This document shows, in pieces, positions 14,530-19,186 of a DNA stretch of 19,186 nucleotides. Location: NCBI GenBank assembly GCA_041493345.1, contig JBGPYQ010000042.1:1-19186 (forward strand). Direction: 5' to 3'. The position numbers were made by a program, and so were the translations under genes. A model generated the notes under the pieces. The model worked only from the letters and a program-made list of their open reading frames with translations. It was not told where the DNA came from and did no database searches. The first letter of the stretch is position 1. Every line of letters begins with the position of its first letter. This DNA comes from VBDM01 sp041493345 (GTDB taxonomy: Bacteria; Pseudomonadota; Gammaproteobacteria; Burkholderiales; SG8-39).

Positions 14530-15128
14530 CGATGGCGTTCGCCGTCAACCCTTCCGTGCCGGCGAAATCGCTGCAGGAGCTGGTCGCGCTCGCGCGCGCC
14601 AAGCCGGGCGAAATCGCCTACGGAACGCCCGGCGCCGGCACCACTCACCATGTCATCGGCGAGATGTTCAGGCTCGCCGCGAACATCAACATCGTGCACG
14701 CGCCTTTTCAGGGCGAGGTCCCGGCGCTCACGGCGGCCGCGGGAGGCCACTTGCCCATGGTGTTCGTCAACGCATCCGCGGTCGCGCCGTTCGCGAAGAG
14801 CGGGAAGATGCGCGCGCTCGCGGTCACGACGCCCGAGCGCGCCGAGGTGTTGCCCGATGTGCCGACCGTGCGGGAGGCCGGATATCCCGAGATCGAATCG
14901 ACCAACTGGAGCGGGCTGGTCGTGCCGGCAGCGACACCGCCGTCCGCGATCTCGCGCCTCAACACCGAGCTGGTGAGTGCCCTGCGCAACGCGGAGATAC
15001 GGGAAAAGCTCAAGACCTACGGCATGTCCCCTGCCCCGGGCACGCCGGAGCAGTTCGCTGCGCTCATGCAGTCCGAATCCGCGAGGTAAGCTAAAGTCGT
15101 GCGTGAGGCGGGAATCAAGGCCGATTGA
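14508..15128 (+). pseudogene. Bug/TctC-family tripartite tricarboxylate transporter substrate-binding protein, 5'-truncated
   Basis: The frame reads VGQTISLTMAFAVNPSVPAKS, followed by KPGEIAYGTPGAGTTHH, the ligand-loop region VHAPFQG, and PDVPTVREAGYPEI, all characteristic of Bug periplasmic binding proteins (normally about 320 residues with a signal peptide). Roughly the first 110-130 residues, including the signal peptide and first lobe, are missing; the sequence joins the antitoxin fragment at about 14508. At 15087-15089 a TAA follows ESAR, but the same frame continues as AKVVREAGIKAD to TGA at 15126-15128, exactly how the family ends, so this TAA is a premature stop at a usually aromatic position. 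With neither a start nor a signal peptide it cannot be exported or function. Confidence 0.85.
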
Positions 15129-15220
15129 GCGGCGGCAAGGCGAGCGCACGCCGCTGAGCCCGGACAACTTGCGCTAGACGGCGGCTTGACGACATCCCGA
15201 TGCTTTGAAAGCAAGATCTG

Positions 15221-15454
15221 ATGGAATTCGAGATTATTGGAGAAGTCGCCCATGCCGAGACCTTTGCTGTCGGCTCTTCCATTCGAGAAATTGGGCGATT
15301 GCGCAAATTCTATGGACGCGGTCGCTGGAGAAAACGGAAGGGTATCGCCCGCGTCCGACTTCTGGATGGCGCTACGCGGCTGGCGGAGGTACACTGGTAC
15401 GAAGCTCATGGCATTGGGCGCAGAGAGTTTAAGATCAAGCGCTATGTCGACTGA
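15221..15454 (+). CDS. Small conserved basic protein of unknown function
   Basis: A 77-residue, Arg/Lys-rich protein: MEFEIIGEVAHAETFAVG, then REIGRLRKFYGRGRWRKRKG, then ending HWYEAHGIGRREFKIKRYVD. The end motif (A/E)xHWYEAHGIGxxEFKIKR looks like a conserved family I have seen only as hypothetical protein; I assign no function. The strong positive charge suggests nucleic-acid contact, which is only a guess. There is no signal peptide or membrane segment and no clear Shine-Dalgarno. The next small gene starts 6 bases after its stop, so the two are probably co-transcribed. Gene density and composition differ from the housekeeping block. Confidence 0.65.
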   Translation: MEFEIIGEVAHAETFAVGSSIREIGRLRKFYGRGRWRKRKGIARVRLLDGATRLAEVHWYEAHGIGRREFKIKRYVD

Positions 15455-15460
15455 CTTCCC

Positions 15461-15688
15461 ATGAAGACACCGACCAAGAAGTTTGTTGTCTGCCTGAAGA
15501 ACAAGGGCTACGAGGTTTCGTTGGAGCCCCGGAAGATCTATCAGGTGCTTCCCGATCCCGACGCCGCAAGGCATCGACAACTCCGCGTGATCGATGAGTC
15601 GGGAGATGATTATTTGTACCCGGCGAACTACTTCTCCCCGATTGATCTTCCTCAGCCGGTCCGTAAGGCAGTACTGGCTTCCGTCTAA
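15461..15688 (+). CDS. Small conserved protein of unknown function
   Basis: A 75-residue soluble protein: KKFVVCLKNKGYEVSLEPRK, then YQVLPDP, LRVIDESGDDYLYPANYF and a terminal helix PVRKAVLASV. The pattern RKxYxVLPDxxA...LRVIDESGxDYLYPAxxFxPIxLP recurs in many bacteria as a short hypothetical protein and resembles a small beta-barrel fold; no function is known to me. It begins 6 bases after the preceding small gene and has no obvious Shine-Dalgarno. Its TAA stop lies inside the first arm of the attC-like palindrome at 15683-15748, the position expected for the gene of an integron cassette. Confidence 0.65.
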   Translation: MKTPTKKFVVCLKNKGYEVSLEPRKIYQVLPDPDAARHRQLRVIDESGDDYLYPANYFSPIDLPQPVRKAVLASV

Positions 15689-15748
15689 GCACGCGTTCGA
15701 AAACGGACGGGCCAGAAAACGGCGCGCCGTTCGACGCGGACGTTGGGC
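15683..15748 (+). other. attC-like imperfect palindrome (candidate integron recombination site)
   Basis: The 66 bases begin GTCTAAG and end GTTGGGC, the latter fitting the attC core GTTRRRY. Inside, CGCGTTCGA (15692-15700) pairs with TCGACGCG (15731-15738) as eight base pairs with a single bulged T, like the L''/L' arms with one extrahelical base. ACGG/CCGT pairs further in, and a loop of about 20 bases remains. Length and place directly after a small gene fit attC. Against it, the left core should end AAC but reads AAG, and no integron integrase or second site is present. Confidence 0.35.
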
Positions 15749-15768
15749 GTCTGCGATAAACACCTAAG

Positions 15769-15783
15769 CGGATGGCTCCATCC
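15769..15783. repeat. Short hairpin upstream of the DUF1697 gene
   Basis: GGATGG and CCATCC form a 6-base stem around a 2-base loop in the 145-base gap between the small unknown gene and the DUF1697 gene. No U-run follows. The rest of the gap (15749-15834) shows no convincing promoter; nothing further can be supported. Confidence 0.3.
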
Positions 15784-15834
15784 AGGCGATATGATTGAAC
15801 GCCAAACGGCTTTCATTTGACCGCATCGCATTCC

Positions 15835-16398
15835 ATGCCGAGACTCTTTGCCTTTCTCCGGGCCATCAATGTCGGCGGTCATACCGTGACGATGGAGGAC
15901 TTGCGCGGGTTCTTCGAAGCTCTCGGCTGCAAGGGAGTCGAGACCTTCATTGCGAGCGGCAATGTGATATTCGAGTCGCGTTCCAGGGACCTCGGTACCC
16001 TGCAGCGGAAGATTGAAGATCGGCTTCGCAAGTCCCTCGGCTACGAGGTCCATACCTTCATCCGCACCGAGTCTGAAATAGCAGCCATCGCCCGATACAA
16101 GCCATTCGAGGAGTCGCAGCTGCATTCCGCAGGAGCACTCAACATCGCGTTCCTGGCCACGCCGCTGGCGGCCCAGTCCAGGAAGGCCTTGATGGCCCTG
16201 AGGACGGAGAATGACGATTTCCACGTGCATGGCCGTGAAGTGTACTGGCTATGCAAAAAGAAACAGAGCGAGTCGAATTTTTCCAACGCGCTTTTCGAGA
16301 AAACACTTGAAATCAAAACCACTTTTCGTGGCGCAAATACCGTGGCGAAACTTGCAGCAAAGTACGCTCGTACACACTCCGCACGTCTAGAAAAGTAA
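15835..16398 (+). CDS. DUF1697 family protein
   Basis: A 187-residue protein with the DUF1697 signature at its N-terminus: RLFAFLRAINVGGHTVTM followed by LRGFFEALGCKGVETFIASG and NVIFES. Later blocks LGYEVHTFIRT and NIAFLATP are also family features, and the C-terminal FRGANTVAKLAAKY matches the typical end (TxRNWxTVxKL in many members). The biochemical role of the family is unknown. The ATG at 15835 gives the standard MxR(L/Y)xAFLRAINVGG start; an upstream TTG at 15817 would add six residues without resemblance. No clear ribosome-binding site. It lies at the boundary between the accessory region and the catabolic genes, ending 25 bases before the next gene. Confidence 0.88.
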   Translation: MPRLFAFLRAINVGGHTVTMEDLRGFFEALGCKGVETFIASGNVIFESRSRDLGTLQRKIEDRLRKSLGYEVHTFIRTESEIAAIARYKPFEESQLHSAGALNIAFLATPLAAQSRKALMALRTENDDFHVHGREVYWLCKKKQSESNFSNALFEKTLEIKTTFRGANTVAKLAAKYARTHSARLEK

Positions 16399-16423
16399 GC
16401 GACTGGCAGCGGGTGAGCACGCC

Positions 16424-17578
16424 ATGCGACGCAGCGAATCCGGAATTCTGACGACGCACGCGGGGAGCCTGCCGCGTCCCAGGGCGCTGGTGGACTTGCA
16501 GCTGCGCATGAGCCGGGGCGAGCCGGTGGACGCGGCGATGCTCGCGGAAGCGGTCGGCCAGGCGACACGCACGGCCGTTGCGCGCCAGCTCGAGTGCGGG
16601 ATCGATATCGGCAACGACGGCGAGCAGCCGCGGGAGAGCTTCGTCACCTACCTCCGTTACCGCATGAGCGGCTTCGGCGGCGAAGGCCGGCGCCCGCCGG
16701 TGCAGGATATGGCGAGCTATCCCGGCTTTCGCGAGCTGGTGCAGGCGCAGGCGCGCGTGAACCTTCTCACCGCGCCGCCGCGCGCGGTCGGCGAGGTGCG
16801 CTACACGGATCGCGGCCCGCTCGAAAAAGAGCTCGCCGGGTACCGGAAGATCCTGGATGAGCAACCGCGCCGTTTCGCCGAGTCGTTCTGGACCGCGCCC
16901 TCCCCCGGCATCGTCGCCTGCGCGATGCAAAACGACTACTACGGTTCGCTCGCGGAGTATGTGAACGCAATCGCCGATGCCCTTCGGACGGAGTACGAGG
17001 CCGTCGTTGCAAGCGGCCACGTCCTGCAGATCGACGGTCCGGACCTGGCGCTGGAGCGCCACCGGCTGTTCGCCCACCGGCCGCTCTCGGAGTTCCTCGA
17101 CTTTGTCGATCTCACAATCTCGGCCATCAACCGGGCGCTGGCGAACGTGCCGCGCGAGCGCGTGCGCCTGCACGTGTGCTGGGGCAACTACGAAGGCCCG
17201 CATACCTTCGACGTGCCGCTGGAGGATCTGCTGCCGCATCTCTATCAGGCGCGCGTGGGCGGGTTGGTCCTTTCAATGGCCAACCCCCGCCACGCCCACG
17301 AGCACCGCACCCTGGCGAAGCACGGCTTCCCGCGCGACTGGATTTTGTTTACCGGCGTCATCGATACCACCACGAATTATGTCGAGCACCCCGAGGTGGT
17401 CGCCGAGCGCATCGAACTGGCGGCGCGGGCCGTCGGCGATCCGCGCCGCGTAGTGGCGGGGACGGACTGCGGCTTCGATACCTCGACCGGGCTCGGGCAG
17501 GTCGCCGAGGACGTGGTGTGGGAAAAGCTGCGCGCGCTGCGCGCCGGCGCGGACCTGGCGAGCCGCCGCTTGTTCTGA
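16424..17578 (+). CDS. Cobalamin-independent methionine synthase II family protein (MetE C-terminal-like / epoxyalkane:CoM transferase-like)
   Basis: A 384-residue TIM-barrel protein of the stand-alone MetE-C-like family, which includes epoxyalkane:coenzyme M transferase and other zinc thiol-alkyl transferases. TTHAGSLPRPR at about 10-20 is the family opening. Zinc ligands are apparent as His250 and Cys252 in HVCWGNYEGPH and Cys349 in GTDCGF. DIGNDGEQPRESF and VLQIDGPDLAL are also typical. It lacks the N-terminal half of true MetE, so a methionine-synthase role is unlikely; it probably transfers a thiol to, or methyl from, an unknown substrate. GGTGAG lies 6 bases before the ATG. The neighbouring glutathione transferase and VOC genes suggest xenobiotic or aromatic metabolism. 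Confidence 0.85.
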   Translation: MRRSESGILTTHAGSLPRPRALVDLQLRMSRGEPVDAAMLAEAVGQATRTAVARQLECGIDIGNDGEQPRESFVTYLRYRMSGFGGEGRRPPVQDMASYPGFRELVQAQARVNLLTAPPRAVGEVRYTDRGPLEKELAGYRKILDEQPRRFAESFWTAPSPGIVACAMQNDYYGSLAEYVNAIADALRTEYEAVVASGHVLQIDGPDLALERHRLFAHRPLSEFLDFVDLTISAINRALANVPRERVRLHVCWGNYEGPHTFDVPLEDLLPHLYQARVGGLVLSMANPRHAHEHRTLAKHGFPRDWILFTGVIDTTTNYVEHPEVVAERIELAARAVGDPRRVVAGTDCGFDTSTGLGQVAEDVVWEKLRALRAGADLASRRLF

Positions 17579-17661
17579 GCGGTTCTGAGCGCGGGGCGAC
17601 TGGCGCACGCGCCCGGCGGGAGTTAGGATACGAACATTCCGGCGCGGCACAGCGGCCGGCA

Positions 17662-17679
17662 GCGCCCCGGCCGGGGCGC
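17662..17679. repeat. Perfect 18-base GC palindrome upstream of the glutathione transferase gene
   Basis: GCGCCCCGGCCGGGGCGC is a perfect palindrome in the 142-base gap between the MetE-like gene and the GST gene. It is not followed by a U-run, so it is a poor intrinsic terminator; it could be an operator or a pausing/processing hairpin. Upstream at about 17621 TAGGAT is -10-like without a matching -35. Nothing else is evident in this gap except the strong Shine-Dalgarno GAGGAG at 17707-17712. Confidence 0.45.
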
Positions 17680-17720
17680 AGGCGGTACCGAAAAATTTCA
17701 CGAACCGAGGAGAACATTCA

Positions 17721-18395
17721 ATGAAGATTTACTATCATCCCGCATCGACGACCAGCCGTCCGGTCGTCCTGTTTGCGACCGAGAACAAGATCGACGCCGA
17801 GTTTCAGGTCGTCGATCTGTTTACCGGAGAGCACACCAAGCCGCCGTTCGAGGCGATCAATCCGAACCGCCTGGTTCCCGTCCTCGAGGACGGCGACTTC
17901 CGCCTCACCGAGAGCTCGGCGATCCTCAAGTACCTCGCCGAAAAGACCAATTCACCCGCGTACCCGAAGGACCTGCGCCAGCGCGCGCGCGTCAACGAGC
18001 GCATGGACTGGATCAACACCCAGATGTGCCGCGATTTTGCGTACGGGTTCGTGTACCCGCAGATTTTCCCGGGGCACAAGCGGCCGAGCGACGAAGCGCA
18101 GGACGTGACGCTCGCCTGGGGCAAGGAGAGGGCGAAGGGCTGGATGACGGTGCTCGACAAGAACCTGATCGGACCGAAGAACGACTACCTCTGCGGCAGC
18201 CAGATTACCATCGCCGACTATTTCGGCGCCTCGTTCGTCGCGCTCGGCGAGCTGCTGCGCAGCGATTTCTCGCCTTATCCGAACGTGAAGCGCTGGCTGG
18301 GAAACATGAAGCGCCTCAAGAGCTGGGGCAAGGTGAACGAAGCGATCGACGGCTACGGGGCTTCGTTCAAGGACAAAAAGGTCGAGGCGCTCTGA
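17721..18395 (+). CDS. Glutathione S-transferase family protein
   Basis: A 224-residue cytosolic GST. The N-terminal thioredoxin-fold domain (about 1-80) contains HPASTTSRPV with a candidate catalytic Ser, the cis-proline in NRLVPVL (Pro53) and the glutathione-binding ESSAI (Glu64-Ser65). The C-terminal helical domain (about 88-210) has the N-capping-box-like motif ITIADYFGAS. The pattern resembles theta-type bacterial GSTs that conjugate glutathione to halogenated or epoxide substrates; the substrate is unknown. AGGAG lies 8 bases before the ATG, giving a strong start. The VOC gene follows 29 bases after its stop with its own strong Shine-Dalgarno, so they are likely one transcript. Confidence 0.92.
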   Translation: MKIYYHPASTTSRPVVLFATENKIDAEFQVVDLFTGEHTKPPFEAINPNRLVPVLEDGDFRLTESSAILKYLAEKTNSPAYPKDLRQRARVNERMDWINTQMCRDFAYGFVYPQIFPGHKRPSDEAQDVTLAWGKERAKGWMTVLDKNLIGPKNDYLCGSQITIADYFGASFVALGELLRSDFSPYPNVKRWLGNMKRLKSWGKVNEAIDGYGASFKDKKVEAL

Positions 18396-18424
18396 GCCGG
18401 AATCCCGAACAGGAGGGTACCGAC

Positions 18425-18922
18425 ATGATCAGGGGACTTCATCACAATGCCTACCGGTGCCGCGACTCCGAGGAGACGCGGAAATTCTACGAGGATTTTC
18501 TCGGACTGCGGCTCTCCGGCACGCTCGAGATCAAGGAGACGAAGAGCGGCCGGCCGACGAATACGCTGCACACTTTCTACGAGCTCGGCGACGGGTCGTA
18601 TCTCGCGTTCTTCGAGGCTCCGGACCGGCCGTTCGAGTTCAAGGCGCAGCACGACTACGACCTGCACATCGCGGTCGAGGTCGAGGAGCCGGTTTTGGAG
18701 CCGATGATGGCGCGCGGACGAAAGCTGGGAATCGAGACGCGCGGCATCTCCGACCACGGATTCATCCACTCGATCTACTTCCGCGATCCGAACGGATACG
18801 TCATCGAGCTGACCGCGCGCATGCCCAATCATAAAGAGGCGATGGACCCGGCGAAGAACGGCGCGCGCGCCAAGCTGGACCGGTGGCAGGCTGAGAAGCG
18901 CGAGGTTGTCGAGCGCGCCTAG
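18425..18922 (+). CDS. VOC family protein (glyoxalase/extradiol dioxygenase fold)
   Basis: A 165-residue protein with a single VOC module. Metal-ligand candidates are His6 or His7 in GLHHNAY, Glu64 in YLAFFEA, His81 in DLHIAV and Glu129 in NGYVIELTA. FYEDFLGLRL and HSIYFRDPNGYVIEL are typical of glyoxalase I/ring-cleaving dioxygenase relatives. A charged tail of about 30 residues (KLDRWQAEKREVVERA) follows the domain. Substrate unknown: lactoylglutathione lyase, catechol-type dioxygenase or a resistance-type VOC are all possible; the neighbouring GST would favour a glutathione-linked reaction. AGGAGG is 8 bases ahead of the ATG. The gene ends in the tandem repeat region and converges on a short-chain dehydrogenase gene. 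Confidence 0.9.
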   Translation: MIRGLHHNAYRCRDSEETRKFYEDFLGLRLSGTLEIKETKSGRPTNTLHTFYELGDGSYLAFFEAPDRPFEFKAQHDYDLHIAVEVEEPVLEPMMARGRKLGIETRGISDHGFIHSIYFRDPNGYVIELTARMPNHKEAMDPAKNGARAKLDRWQAEKREVVERA

Positions 18923-18923
18923 G

Positions 18924-19025
18924 GAGATTCCTCGTCGCCCCGCGGATCGCGCTTGAGGAGATCCTTCGGCGCAATGCGGAGCGCGCGTAAGGAGATCCTT
19001 CGGCGCGTTGCGCCTCAGGATGACC
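18924..19025. repeat. Three head-to-tail degenerate 34-base units with palindromic last copy
   Basis: Units begin at 18924, 18958 and 18992, each opening GAGAT(T/C)C(C/T)TCG. Units 1 and 2 agree at about 25 of 34 positions. The third ends GCGCCTCAGGATGACC, making ATCCTTCGGCGC...GCGCCTCAGGAT an inverted repeat like the element at 2867-2901. The array fills the gap between the convergent VOC and dehydrogenase genes. Confidence 0.65.
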
Positions 19026-19044
19026 CGCGCTTACGCGCGGGTCA
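19021..19044. terminator. Strong hairpin between convergent genes
   Basis: TGACCCGCGC (19021-19030) and GCGCGGGTCA (19035-19044) pair perfectly as a 10-base stem with a TTAC loop; the second arm includes the dehydrogenase stop codon (19044-19042). On the plus strand only CTTTGG follows, so the U-run is poor. It could still act as a bidirectional terminator or an mRNA 3'-end stabiliser for the convergent genes. Confidence 0.5.
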
Positions 19045-19186
19045 CTTTGGCGCCATGCGGATTGCGCCGTCGAGGCGGATCGTTTCGCCGTTCAGCATCT
19101 CGTTCTCGATGATGTGCTTCGCCAGCGCCGCGTATTCCACCGGCTTGCCGAGGCGCGGCGGGAACGGCACCTGCTTGGCTAGCGCG
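19042..19186 (-). CDS. Short-chain dehydrogenase/reductase, C-terminal end (3-hydroxyacyl-CoA dehydrogenase/HSD10-like), partial
   Basis: Only the last 47 residues are in the window: QVPFPPRLGKPVEYAALAKH followed by NEMLNGETIRLDGAIRMAPK and TGA. This ending (P.RLGxPxEYAALxxHIxENxMLNGExIRLDGAxRM) is characteristic of the classical SDR subgroup related to 17-beta-HSD type 10 and 3-hydroxy-2-methylbutyryl-/3-hydroxyacyl-CoA dehydrogenases, which use NAD. The catalytic Ser-Tyr-Lys and the cofactor motif lie outside the window. The gene runs toward the VOC gene and ends in a hairpin. Subfamily assignment from the tail alone is tentative, but SDR is secure. Confidence 0.85.
   Translation of the reverse strand, partial: ALAKQVPFPPRLGKPVEYAALAKHIIENEMLNGETIRLDGAIRMAPK

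Noticed and set aside
1..15128. Possible reassignment of TAG/TAA as a sense codon, suggested by internal stops in pnp, carbonic anhydrase and the Bug gene
   Set aside because: TAG and TAA are used as ordinary terminators by many intact genes here (rluB, scpB, PHP, hydrolase end in TAG; infB, nusA, trpS, rpsO in TAA), and the replaced residues differ (Glu, Gln/Met, aromatic).
15128..15155. A 7-base inverted repeat (AGCGGCG / CGCCGCT) after the Bug remnant as a terminator
   Set aside because: The loop is 14 bases and no U-run follows on either strand; such GC repeats are expected by chance in this sequence.
1..19186. CRISPR array, rRNA genes, insertion-sequence transposase or phage genes
   Set aside because: No regularly spaced identical repeats, no rRNA sequence and no transposase, integrase or phage protein motifs were seen in any frame; the 34-base tandem repeats lack spacers.

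Overview
The window looks like a chromosomal segment of a GC-rich betaproteobacterium, probably of the Burkholderiales/Nitrosomonadales sphere. The evidence is the conserved minus-strand order PHP phosphoesterase - M50 protease - trpS - scpA - scpB - rluB - rimP - nusA - infB - rbfA - truB - rpsO - pnp, a long trpS with an internal insertion, and a Bug-family (TctC-like) binding-protein remnant. This is inference from gene order and protein resemblance; no database search was possible.

Positions 1-13481 are a dense minus-strand block of translation, transcription and chromosome-segregation genes. The upstream half (alpha/beta hydrolase, PHP phosphoesterase, M50 protease, trpS, scpA, scpB, rluB) is tightly packed and probably one or two transcripts. 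A good sigma-70 promoter at 7445-7473 followed at once by a hairpin plus U-run precedes rimP-nusA-infB-rbfA-truB. A second promoter at 1500-1529 serves rpsO, and a terminator-like hairpin separates rpsO from pnp. The pnp reading frame meets an in-frame TAG near the window edge, then continues.

From 13500 onward the strand switches and the character changes. A gamma-carbonic anhydrase gene carries a homopolymer frameshift and an in-frame TAG within 26 bases. It is followed, almost without spacing, by the last codons of a BrnT toxin, an intact BrnA-type antitoxin, a fragment of a second antitoxin type (putative addiction-module component), and a 5'-truncated Bug-protein gene with an in-frame TAA. 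Two small conserved genes of unknown function follow, the second ending in a 66-base imperfect palindrome resembling an integron attC site, and then a DUF1697 gene. I read 14087 to about 15830 as a small accessory region of toxin-antitoxin debris and possible cassette-like cargo.

From 16424 to the end lies a probable catabolic or detoxification set: a methionine-synthase-II/epoxyalkane:CoM-transferase-like protein, a glutathione S-transferase, a VOC (glyoxalase/dioxygenase-fold) protein, and the 3' end of a converging short-chain dehydrogenase. Short palindromic elements with the ends ATCCTTCG / CAGGATG occur at 2867-2901 and, as part of a 34-base tandem array, at 18924-19025. Each lies directly beside a hairpin at the 3' end of a minus-strand gene.
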